Positions 22,882 to 33,929 of a DNA stretch of 64,000 nt are shown in pieces (positions within the stretch are counted from its first letter, which is position 1; each line of letters begins with the position of its first letter). The stretch spans positions 130,042,200 through 130,106,199 of the forward strand of contig CM045770.1 of assembly GCA_025200525.1 (NCBI GenBank), read 5' to 3'. A program made the position numbers and the translations under genes. The notes below the pieces were generated by a model. The model searched no databases. It worked only from the letters and a program-made list of their open reading frames with translations, and was not told the DNA's origin. This DNA is from Camellia lanceoleosa. Taxonomy: Eukaryota > Streptophyta > Magnoliopsida > Ericales > Theaceae.

Positions 22882-25714
22882 GTATGGATAATTATCTCTC
22901 TGATCTATTATTATTAGTCAGCATACTCAAGTCTGTTTTACACTTTTTTTCAGTAAATATTTAAAACTCTTTCTGACTTAGGTCTCTTAAAAAAATGGTT
23001 TATGTCATCGGTTTTTCTGTCACCTTATATATATACTACTGAAAAAAAGTGTAAATATTCATGATTAATACTCATTAAGGAAGTAAGTAATGAATGAGAA
23101 TAGTTTTTGCATGTAGCCAGTAATATAGAACTGTTAAAAAAAAACTGGGTGATCTACTCTTGAAATTATCAGTTTTCCTTTTTTTTATTTTTTATTTTGG
23201 CTTGAATTTGCCATTATCAGACCAATACTAATGCCCCGTTTGAGAATTAACTATTTTAGTTGATCTTTTTATTTTTTATGAAAATATATGCAAAAAGTAA
23301 AAAGAATTATGTGACAATCTATACTGACTTTTAAATTACAAATCCACATTGCCAAACGCAACCTAGCTATCTAGATGAAGAATAATAATGTGCCATTTGG
23401 AAATTGATTATTTCAGTTCATATTTTTTCATTTTTTTAAAAGACGTATAAAAAGTAAAGAGAATGATGTGACAATTTATAATGACTTTTTAACTACAAAC
23501 TCATGTTGCCAAACGAAGCCTAACTATCTATAGGAAGAGAAGACCGAAAGAGGAGAGCTTTTATTTTTTATTTTTTATCGAAATATGGCCATCCACATGC
23601 AGGGATCACAAGAAAAGCCAAGGCTGCCCGGTATGGGTGGGTTCCAAAAATTAATTGCATATGAGAGATTTTTTGAGCCGGAGACTTTAGAGGCATTACA
23701 CCCCTAAACCCTAAGCCTTAACCAGTAAGCTAAGGAGAGTTACTAAATTCATTTCCTTTTGTTTATTCATTGTCTAGTACAACTATTATTGTTGTTATTG
23801 TTCTCTTACATGGATTTTTTTATTTTTTTATTTTTTATCGGTGAAAGTTAGTTGTTATAAGTTAAATTATTGCCAATAAAAATTATCCTTTTTACCCTTA
23901 CAAAGCACTAAGTGCTTGCTTCCTAATTTAATTCTTCTTAAAGAGGGTTGAATTCATAACCTTCTCTTAAGACTAAATCCCTAAAAGAGTCATGGTGACC
24001 GAGTAAGCTATGCCTAGTTGGTTATGGATTATTTAACTGTGTGAAGCAAATCTGGTAAACGCATGGATCAAAATCAGATGATATTCGTGAAAACAATCGC
24101 TAAAAGGTCATTCCGAAAAGTTAAAAATAAGACTTTTAGCAACAAAATTTTGAAATGTCACTAATAAATATACTTTTAGGGACAAAATAATTTGGTCTCA
24201 AAAGGATTTATTTTTTGAGATAAAAAAAATTGGTCTAAAAAAGATAATAATTTATCACTAATGTCTAATTTTCGTTGCTAAAAATATAATAATAACACTT
24301 TTCGCAACAAAAATATTTGGTCCTTAAAAAATAATTTTTCTCTAAATTTTAGTCTCTAAAACCTTAATTTTTTTGTAGTGACATAGATAAAAAAGAAATT
24401 ACGCAAAATGAAGAATTACCTTTTCTTTTATTTTTATGTTTTAACCAATAAAAAAATGAAGAGTATGGTTAGAGTTATTCTAAGGTCATACCTTGATTCT
24501 CATCAATAGTCTTTTTGTCATTGTTGATAAAAAAATAAAAAATAAAAAAATAATGAGACTTATCACTAATTTTCCCAATATAAAAGCCTATGTATGTTAT
24601 TAGGTAATTTTTCTTTTCTTATAATAAATTTAAGAAAATAAATATTTTTAATTAGAACTTAAACTGTTAATAGAGGTTAACATATGAAAAGTATAGCTTA
24701 AAGTAGCCATTATAATATATTAGTTTTTTTAAGCAAAAGTTCGATATATGTATATCCATATCCATATATATAAGAATAGCTTTGTTGACAGGGCTTGTCT
24801 TTTGTTGCCTATTTTGGCCCTAGCTTCTTTTTGAATTTTCTATTTTTCCCTTTAGTATGGTTGGTGAATTAATTTGGGTGGTGAGCTTTTGAAAATTATG
24901 TAAGAAACTTTAGTTCATTAAATTAGGCTAATAGTCCAAAAGGAGAGATTTTTTTTGAGTTTTTTTATATTTTAAAAGTCATGTTAGAGTGATTATTTGT
25001 ATGGTTGTTATACTTGCAACTTTTGACTACTGTATCTTTAATTTTTTTTAAATTAAATACCAATAATTAAAAAAAATTACTTTAATCCGGACTCATAACT
25101 AAAACTCTTAAATATGTATCAATATATATATATATATATGTGTTTTAATTGTAACTTTTACCAGCATTTTAACTATTCAAGCTTGGTTTAAAAACTTTTT
25201 TGAGTTTTAAAATTTGTTCAAATTTGGTTCGTTTTACTTTTTTATGTTTACAAAATTAAACGAGCAATTAATTGTTCAATGTAACATTTCTTTTTCTTTT
25301 CCTTTTTAAAATTTCTTTTTCTATATGTCAAGTAATTTCATTTTAAACTTTAGCATGTTGAATTTTTGACAAAATAAAAATTCATACAAATAAGATCAAA
25401 CAACATATAAAATTAAAAATTGAAAGCTGAATGTTGAAAATTAAATGATAAATTTATTAAATTGAAAAATTAAGTGTTGAATATAAGATCAAATTTAAAA
25501 TTTATTATTTTTAAATTATAATTTATAATTTTTATATTGTAATGAGAGTGGTGACAATGGCAATAGTGATGAAGGTGATGATGATAGAGAGATAATATAG
25601 TGAAGGTCAAAAAACAAAAACCAAAATCAACCACAAAATGTATAACGTCGCCACAAAAAAAAATGGACAACTCATTGTGCGTTACATGGGCTTATCTACC
25701 TAGTATATATATAA
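22882..25714. other. AT-rich intergenic DNA with transposon debris
   Basis: Mostly A/T runs and short inverted segments. There are TTTTTTATCG-type strings at about 23572 and 23835 that resemble complements of LINE tails. A CACTA-like end lies at 24090-24380. No coding region was recognised. Confidence 0.55.
24090..24380. mobile_element. CACTA-like end with short repeats
   Basis: The block ends TTAATTTTTTTGTAGTG, the complement of a CACTACAAAAAA terminus. It carries repeated TTTTAGCAACAAAA, TTTTGAGATAAAAA and CGTTGCTAAAAATAT-type units. The opposite terminus was not found. Confidence 0.4.
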
Positions 25715-26930
25715 GAATGACAATATGAACTCGACCTGACGGGGGCTCGGCCCTCCGACCCGGATTAGAATGGTTTTTTTTTGAAAAATACCCCCGACGG
25801 GCCCGAAATGGTATTCGAAAATGAATCCTTGACAACTTTTAGGCCAAGGACGATGATACATTCTCTAACCCCGGCCTCGTTCCCGTTTTTCCCGAACTGA
25901 AATTACTATTATACTCCTCTTTATATATATATATATATAAACCAAACTCTAATACATCCTTACACACAAACCGTCTCTCATCTATCTCTCGTTCTCTTAC
26001 TCAAATTTTTGTCTCTCCTTCAATCTTGCATCACTCATCGTTGCCTCAAGAACATCATAGCGACTCCGATGCCTTTCCTTTCTCCGCCTTCTCTCTTTCA
26101 CACAAGCCCTAGTTTTCTCTCTCTAAAAGCTTCCATGGCAAAACTAGGCATCAGATTGCTGTCGATCTCAGAACAAATCTATTCAGATCTACATCAATCG
26201 CTGACTCTCGCTGATCTTAGCGTCATTCACCATCGTCGCCATTGTCTCTATCGTCTTGTCGTCAACGTCGCTGTCTTCGATCATCAAGCTAGCGGCCTCG
26301 CCGTCGTTTGAGAGCTACATACTACCACAAATCTGCCATCAATCACTCTTTACTTTCATCCGCATCGATCTCTCTCTATTTTCTCTCTCCAGATTTGCCG
26401 TTGATCCACACCGATCTGCCGCCTTCATAACCAAATCTGAATGGCCTTCAGCTCGTGCACTTGTTGATTTGTTTTTTTTGTTGGTAATTGTTGATCTGTT
26501 CTGGTTCTTATTCTTCTTTTTGATGATGAATGTTGTTGTTGTTGATGATGAAACAGATCTGTAATAACATTGAACAGATCTGTAATGATTTAGATCTATA
26601 TAGATTTGTTGTCATTTGGGTTTTTTTTGAGCTTTGATTTTGATTCAATAAGCTCTTCTCTACTAAAATTGGAATAAATCAAAAATTGCATTGCAGAGAT
26701 ATCATGTTGGATGTGGACTAAAGAGAGAGACAATCAACCAAAATTATGATCAAATACTTGGGTGTTGGATTTTTCAGGGTCGGGAAAACCCGGTCCTCGT
26801 TAGGGGTCGAGGTCGGGGCGGGGGATGATGGGTTCCTCATCGGCATCGGGGCGGGAACGGGAAATTTTATACTTTCGGGGATTGGGAACAAGGAGTATAA
26901 TCCTGGCCCTACCTTGGCTCATTGCCATTC
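25715..26930. mobile_element. Possible hAT-like element carrying a gene-like leader
   Basis: The ends are GAATGACAATATGAAC and, inverted, GAATGGCAATGAGCC, imperfect inverted repeats of the type seen in plant hAT-related elements. Each end is followed by a GC-rich tract in opposite orientation (GACGGGGGCTCGG at 25739; GTCGGGGCGGGGGATGATGG near 26811). Between them lies sequence unlike the flanks: CT-rich leader DNA (TCTCTCATCTATCTCTCG), ATG codons and an open frame at 26009-26311, then dTTG/dGAT-rich DNA resembling an intron. No target duplication could be fixed because both flanks are TA repeats. A captured 5' gene piece is my inference. Confidence 0.4.
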
Positions 26931-28064
26931 CTCTCTCTATATATATAATAGTTGAAAAAAATTTGTGCAATGTAGGGACTATTATTATTATTATAGTATA
27001 TTTGAATTTCAAAAATACAAAAATATTTCTCTCACAAAAATAGAATAAATAATTAAATATATGATAGAATTATCGAGAGAATCAAAAAAGATAAAATAGA
27101 TAAATTACATCATGAAAGAAAATAAAATAAAATGTAAACAATTTTTGAGTTTTTAAAATAGAATTTTTTGTTTCTAGTAATTTTTTAAAAATATTTTAGT
27201 CATTTTTTATTTCTAGATACACGCTTAAAAGTAAATTTTTTTTAAAAAAAATAAAGATAAAAGAAGTAGGCAAAAACAAAATCTACTATTTTTTTTTTTT
27301 ATCTTTTCTAAGCTTTTTTTATTTTTTTTTAAAAAAATTTTGATTTCGTTTCTTGGAGTAGAGTTTAGAATTTTTTTTAATTTAAATAAAATTCACTAAA
27401 AATGAAAATGAGCTAATTAAAAAGATTATCAAAAATGCAAACCGATAAGATTGCTAAAGTTTGCCCGTGGAAAGAAAAAACACAAATAGATAAACGAGGA
27501 TAAATTATAATACACTCTTGGCATTTGTTTAAAATAGAAATTGTCTCTTATAATTTGAAAATTATAAATAAACTCTTCATCAAAAAAAATTATTTAACAG
27601 AATTAATTGTAAAAATGAAATTTCTAACTGTTCTCTTGCATAATAATAAAATTACTTGAATTATTAATTGAAATAAAGTTCTAACATTATTAAACACTGT
27701 TAATTGATTTCATAATTTATTAATAAATGGGCTATTTGTCCAATGTTCAGAATTAAAATTATGAATAAAAATAAATTATTCAAATATATTCCATTCAATT
27801 ATTTATATCCGAACAACTAGTTTATGTTCATAAATATATATTCGATCTTTTGACTTTTGTTGTAATATTTATATCCGAACACTATTTATGGCGTATACTG
27901 AAAGTTTGTACTATGTGTAAATAGAATTACCCCAAAACAATACCTTTATGAAAGTTGATTTTTCCAAAATAACACTCAAAACTCCCAGAATAGTTTCTCC
28001 AAATGACTAATGAAACAAAAAGAGGTTCAAGTGCAATTATGGTAAAAACAGATCAAAAAACAAG
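26931..28064. other. AT-rich intergenic DNA
   Basis: Long A and T runs with no recognisable gene, RNA or transposon boundary. Confidence 0.6.
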
Positions 28065-28118
28065 TGAGAGAGAAGAGATAAGAGAGATAGAGAGAAGAGA
28101 GATGGACGAGAGACACCA

Positions 28119-28171
<53 letters not shown>

Positions 28172-28222
28172 CAGAGAAGAGTGATAAATGAGAGAGAGAA
28201 AGAAAAGAGAGATAGAGACATA

Positions 28223-28274
<52 letters not shown>

Positions 28275-28345
28275 TAGAGAAGAGTGATGAGTGAGAGAGA
28301 GAAAGAAAAGAGAGACAAAGAGAGAAATAGACAGATAGGAAGACG
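28065..28345. repeat. GA-rich compound microsatellite
   Basis: About 280 bases of GAGA, GACAGA and GATAGA units, with one section repeated (GAAGAGTGATRARTGAGAGA at about 28177 and 28279). The repetitive peptides predicted on either strand are consequences of the repeat. Confidence 0.9.
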
Positions 28346-28394
28346 AAAAAATGGGTGAAAAGAGAAATATTCAAAAGAGTAAGACAACGTCGGT

Positions 28395-28874
28395 TTTTTT
28401 TTTTTTTTTTTTTTTTTGTGACAAAAAAATATTGTTGTATTTATTTAAACCATTTTGTGACAATATATATGAAGTCGTCTCAAAGTCACAATATATATAT
28501 ATATATTATTTATTTATTTATTTGCAACGGTACCTATTACAGTCGCAAAAAACTCTTCTTTTTTTTTTTTTTTTGCGACTGTAGCTGGTACCGTCGCAAA
28601 AACTCAATTTTTTTTGCGACAACAATCTTTGCCGTCGCAAATACTCTATTTTTTTTTGCGACAACAATTTCTGTCGTCGCAAATACTCTCCTTTTTCACG
28701 ACAGAATTTTATGCTGTCACAAATACTCTATTTTTGGAGACGGCAAGTTGTGTCGTCTCAAAAAGTCACATTTTTTGCGACAGCAAGTTGTGCCGTTGCA
28801 AAAAGTCATTTTTTGCGACGGCAAATGTGCTGTCGCAATAAGTTCCGTCTTTTAAGCCCACTTTTCTTGTAGTG
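28395..28874. mobile_element. CACTA element end with subterminal repeats
   Basis: The block ends CCCACTTTTCTTGTAGTG, the complement of CACTACAAGAAAAG, a classic En/Spm-type terminus. Before it stand about eight units of the form TTTTTTGCGACRRCAANTTN followed by GCCGTCGCAAATACTC. No matching 5' end or transposase was found; this is one terminus or a non-autonomous relic. Confidence 0.6.
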
Positions 28875-29642
28875 TTATACATATAAAATAGATATACACG
28901 TACAATAATTCTACAAGTAATTAATAAACATAATTATATTAATAACATTTCTTTGATCCCTTCTTGTGCATGGCCATTGCTAGTACAAATAGATAATTCT
29001 TAATTTTCTTGTTAATATTTAAATTTTATTTTTGGTACTTCTAAATTTTATTTCCTTTCTCCCCTCTCAATTGGTCATTAGATTTATAAATTAACTTTTT
29101 CAAGTTTTTCTTTTAAAATTTAAATATTAGAAAAAGAAAATAAGGATAACATTTATGAAAGGTAAAACCTAAAATGATTACAATAAAAATACAATATCAA
29201 ATTAAAATGCATAAAAATGTCCATTTCATTTTATAAAAATACAGAGATGTAGCCAAAATGCATAAAAGTGTTTGTTTAATTACATTTGTTTTTGGACTAA
29301 CATATGGTCAAATTTAAGGTTTAAGATTTTTTATTTTGTAATAGAACATAAAAAAAAAATTATCAACATGTTTCAAATTAATATATACTATTATAAATAA
29401 TTCAACTTAAATTGCTTAGTTATGTTTTGGTCTTTGTTTTAGAAATAATTTTACTATACTAAGGGTAAGCGACTTTTCAAAATATAAAATTATTAGTTAT
29501 TATAATATTAATATCTATAAAAATAAATATTTTTTAAATATATATATATTTTTTTAGTACAGTAGAAGCCGAAATTGCTAGGAATACAAATATTCCATGG
29601 AAATGTTCATATTATAATTCTACCTAATTATTCTAATTTCTA
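28875..29642. other. AT-rich intergenic DNA
   Basis: No feature recognised. Confidence 0.6.
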
Positions 29643-30419
29643 GAGGTAAGCATGGGTTAGATTGATTCGATTTAGCTGTAAATTAAGACCAATCTATTAT
29701 CTACAGTTCCATAAAATTTGGAACCAAACCAATTCGGGAAAATCTTGGAAGCAATCCAAACTGAACCACTAAACCACGGTTTAGTTTGGTTTGGAACCAC
29801 GGATTTTAAAAATATTATGATTATTTACAATATGATCACAAAATATTATTTACAACCTAAAAATTGTTTACATTTTTTTATTTATTTTAAATCTAGTTCT
29901 ATCACTATACAGAAATGTACTTAAATAGTCTAGAGTTATAATTTATATATATATATATATACATATATATTTAGGGGTTGTTTAAAAAATGCTAGATTAG
30001 TATACTTTTTGACTTTCTACAAAAAAATGTGAAATGTGAGTTGGGGTTAAAGTAATGTGGTAGAGAGGTGATGTAACTCAAATAAGATAATGTGCTAAAA
30101 TAGCATGTGCTATTTTAACACATGCCAAACACACTCTTGATTCTAATAAAATACTTTTTCTATTTACATTCGGTAACAATTTATATAGGATAACTCCCAT
30201 TTAAAAATGCACTAATCTAACATCTAACAATTGACTTTTGCTAATCAATATATAAATATATATATATATATAATCTAAAGGTCTAGTTCCAACTAATTCA
30301 CTGGGAAGTACGACTAGCATATTTCAAAATCAAGTAACAAACCATGCATTGAGAAAATCATACCAAAATGTACGATTTGGTTTGGACCAGACCAATTTAC
30401 GATTTTTGTGCACATCTCC
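29643..30419. mobile_element. Possible hAT-like MITE
   Basis: The left end GAGGTAAGCATGGGTTAG and right end TTTTTGTGCACATCTCC are followed internally by GATTCGATTT and, in complement, TGGTCTGGTCCAAACC. GGTTTGGTTC-rich inner ends after a GGTNNGCA terminus are typical of a common plant hAT-related MITE type. The inverted repeats are weak, and the 8 bp target duplication is not clear. Confidence 0.3.
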
Positions 30420-30557
30420 ATAATTTTAATGTAAAAAGTTTATCTTTTTTTATAGTTGTGATTTCTTTTTCCTTCGATAGATATATATGATCAAGGTCAT
30501 GATTCAATAATAATTTAATTTTAGCTTCATTAAATTTTAATTTTTAAATTATTAATA

Positions 30558-30945
30558 AGACAAATTACACCGATAGTCCCTATATTTTGACCCTGGTATC
30601 ATTTTGATCCTTGTAATTTAAATTAGCTCAATTTTGACATTGAATTTATAATTTTGTCTTAGTTTGGTCCAATTAATAGCAACTGATAGCATTTCCTTAC
30701 GAAAAATGTGCAAAATAAGTGGTATGTGTCATCATTTTAGGGACAAAATTGTAAACCTGTGCAACTTAATGAGTTAACCTTGACCAAACTCAATGATTAT
30801 TTTTTTTCAAAACCCCTAACGGTATTATCAATAGGACCAAATTGACACAAATTTAAAATTTAGAGTCAAAATTAAGTCAATTAAAAGTGTAGGGATTAAA
30901 ATGACACAAGAGGCAAAATATAATAACTGCTAGTATAATTTATCT
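30558..30945. mobile_element. 388 bp MITE with long terminal inverted repeats
   Basis: The ends are AGACAAATTACACCGATAGT and, inverted, AGATAAATTATACTAGCAGT. Similarity continues for about 60 bases (CCCTATATTTTGACCC against TATTATATTTTGCCTC, then TATCATTTTGATCC against GTCATTTTAATCC). The flanks TTATTAATA (30549-30557) and TTATTAATT (30946-30954) are a 9 bp duplication with one mismatch. A 9 bp duplication with long inverted repeats suggests a Mutator-like MITE. No coding capacity. Confidence 0.7.
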
Positions 30946-31244
30946 TTATTAATTAATATTTTCATCAATTTGATTACGAACCATGCAATGATTTCTAAAA
31001 AAGAACAAAATCAATTGAATGATGAGTTTACAAAGTAATACAGTAAGTGTGAAAAAAATGCCAAGGTAGGATTAATACCCAAAACAATGAATTGTTTTCT
31101 TAACTTTTGTGTTAGGAACATTTTCTCCACATTTATCGTCATATATAGATATGTATATTTGTATTATTGTTTACCTTGATTTGGTTGCTAATTTAGTCTG
31201 CCAATGTGAATTAAGCAAGCCAATCTCAAAATCCAAAACCATTG

Positions 31245-32466
31245 TGCATCCAAAGGGTTCCACAAATGCTTCGATAAACTAAGAATTATCAAAATAACTA
31301 TGCACCAAGGGTGGTTTCTATTGGTCCATATCACCATGATCATAACAACCTCAAGCTTCAACGAATGCAAGAGCTCAAGCCGAGAATCACAAGTAAGCTA
31401 GTCTCAGATGACCAACAGTTGCTTGAAAACTTGCACGAGCGGCTTTTCCAAAAGGTCAAGCAATTGAGAGATTGCTATGAAGAGAAATCGACAAATGAAT
31501 ACAATGACAATGAATTCATAAGGATGATGCTCGTGGATGGTTTCTTTATTTTGTATTTCATTAACTATGTCACAGAGCGAAAAGTACATAAGGTTGAAAT
31601 AAAAAACCACAATGTAGCCTTTATACGACAGTACTTGCTCTTGCTGGAGAATCAACTTCCCTTCCTTGTTCTCAAGGAACTTGTTAATGACCAAAGAATA
31701 TATGCACAAGGTTACACGATGAAAATGATTGATATGTTCATCGCCGATAGCATTATGGCACCAAATGTAGGCAAGAATGTTGAAATGTCCCCTGCATCTT
31801 CTAGATGTTCTGCACAAAAGACTTGTAGGTTGCAAACATGTTGAACTTTGTGTATCAAATCGATACACTTTTCGCAATGTTGAGGAGCTCATTGATGTAG
31901 GGATCCATGTTAAGAAGAACAAGAAGAGTAGTTACTTGACGGATATTAACTTTAGTTTATTTTGTAACTTTGGGAGGCTTGAACTTCCCACAATAACAGT
32001 TGATGACTCAACTGAAGCAAAGTTCTTGAACTTGATAGCCTATGAAATGTGTGGAGATACCCCAAACAATCTTTGGGTGACCTCTTACATCTGTTTTCTT
32101 GATTCACTTATTGATAATCCAAACGATGTTAAGGAGTTGAGATCGGCTAATATACTACAAAATTGTCTTGGTAGTGATGTTGAAGTTGCTACTCTTTTTA
32201 ATAAGATAGGCAAAGACTTGGTGCCACACCCTTGTGCCTACGCAAGTGTGAAAAAGGAGATTCAAAGTCACTATGATAACAGAGGGAAGGCTTTTATTGC
32301 TCAGTTCAAGCACAGATACTTCAAGAGCCTATGGAGCTTTCTTGCTTTATTGGGTGCATTATTAGCTCTAGTTTTCAGTGGCATTCAAGCTGGTTACCAA
32401 ATTTGGCCTCAAGACAACGAATGCGATAGTGTTTGCAAGTATATCAAAATCACTAGGCACATATGA
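31245..32466 (+). pseudogene. DUF247 family protein, broken copy
   Basis: DUF247 proteins are a large plant family with an extracellular or cytosolic helical domain and a carboxy-terminal membrane segment; most have no assigned role, and some act in self-incompatibility. Seen here in order: IQRVPQMLR, VVSIGPYHH (31311 on), MMLVDGFFILYFI, LLLLENQLPFLVL, HLLDVLHKRLVG, LELPTITVDDSTEAKFLNLI, DSLIDNPNDVKELR, then a membrane segment LWSFLALLGALLALVFSGIQ before the stop at 32466. Breaks: an in-frame TAA at 31275-31277, a frameshift near 31777-31795, and no start codon or amino-terminal 40 or so residues in front. Otherwise the frame is well preserved, so inactivation looks recent. A lone base-call error could explain only one of the breaks. 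Confidence 0.85.
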
Positions 32467-33492
32467 GGTGAGCTCATTTGTTGTTGTTTGGGGGGATCCG
32501 CAGAGGATGCTCTTTGTCTCTGCTTCTCTTCTTCATTATTTGTGGGTTTTGTAACAGTGGAAGATTTGTGAGCCATTGTTCACCAGTAGATGTATGTTGT
32601 GCTTAGTTGATCGGATGCTAGATGGGTTTGGATGCAGGTTTGATTACCTTTGTTAAGGAATGTTTGGTATTGGTATTTTGTATTGTGTGTTGTTGTGTAG
32701 CTAGTAATGGTTGTAGTGGAGTTTTTTTGTTGGTCTCTCACCAATTTTTGGTATTGTGCTAGCATATATTGGGATTTCCTATTCAGTGCTAATCAAGTTG
32801 GAATCGTTTAGCATGGTTATGATGTTTTTTGTACTCACCATTTTATTAATGTATCATTTATTATCTCATGTTTTGTACTTTGATTTTCTATTAATAAAGT
32901 TCTTTTATTTACTAATCAACAAATAAAAAAATAAAATAGAGGAACCAAAAAATTGTTTTAGTTTCATTATGCAAGTGCTTCCAATTTGGAACTTGTCCTT
33001 CAAATAAAGTTTATCTTCCCTTAGTTGTATTTATATATCGTATCGTTACAATGATCAAATTTAAAATAACATCTGATTGTGTTACCAATGCGCCCATTGG
33101 CATAATGAGCCCTACCTGGAATGTTTTTCACTAATTATTTATTGGTGACATAAGATAGCATTCGAAATTTGGAAATCAAATTTAATTATTCTAGCATTAG
33201 ATATGTACAAATTGCTTTGATCTCAATTTTTTTTTTATTGGTAGGAAAAAAAAATTATTGATGGATTCAAGCATAATACAAAACAAATATAAATAAATAC
33301 ATCCATAAAAGAAGCTAAAACTATGTTGAATTTAGGAAATAATAATATTGTAATTATAGTAGTGTGTATAAAATCCGTGATTATGTAAATTATAGATTTA
33401 GTGTCTTTATACTTCCGTTCCTATTTTGTAATATTATTTCATTATATATCCATGGCTCTACCTCATTCAAAGGTAACCCAATTCATACTTTT
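32467..33492. other. 3' flank of DUF247 and probable copia LTR remnant
   Basis: The first 470 bases include TTGGTCTCTCACCAATTTTT and ATTAATAAAGTTC ahead of an A-rich tail near 32920. This resembles the LINE-like 3' end at 20066-21023 and may be a 5'-truncated LINE or simply the 3' UTR. From about 33000 to 33492 the sequence should contain the 5' LTR of the following copia element, but its left boundary could not be found. Confidence 0.35.
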
Positions 33493-33505
33493 CGGTATCA
33501 GGGCA
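33493..33505 (+). other. Primer binding site of copia element 1
   Basis: CGGTATCAGGGCA resembles the usual copia site TGGTATCAGAGC, complementary to the 3' end of initiator tRNA-Met. The gag frame of the element starts about 440 bases downstream. Confidence 0.55.
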
Positions 33506-33929
33506 AGGTTCTAACTTTCATCAACTATCCCTTCTCTCTACCCACCATCATCGATTGTTAGCCCACCTCTTCCTAGCCTCTAACAACCAGCCCTAGCCTT
33601 CGATAGTCTGCCCACATCTTCTCCTCGACTCGAAACTCACACCCAACCCCTCCAGACCCTTTGTTGGCCCTCATCCATCCTCGACAGGTCTTCTTTCTCT
33701 ATGTCGAGGGTTTGTGTGTTGTCGACTAGGCAGCTTTTTGGTCCCAGTTGAGTCAGAACCCTTTTTTTGGGTAGTTTTTATTCTTATTTTCCCTTTTACG
33801 GGTGGTGCTTTGATGTATTAAGCACCCTTTTCAGTTTTATTGTTTTTTGGGCTATCATGTTTATTCGATAGCATTTATTTGGATTAGCCATTAGATTTTT
33901 TTTCCGACTTCTCACATTTTGCTTCTAAT

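Noticed and set aside
28027..28387. Long open frames with Ser/Leu or Arg/Glu repeats
   Set aside because: They are direct translations of the GA microsatellite on either strand.
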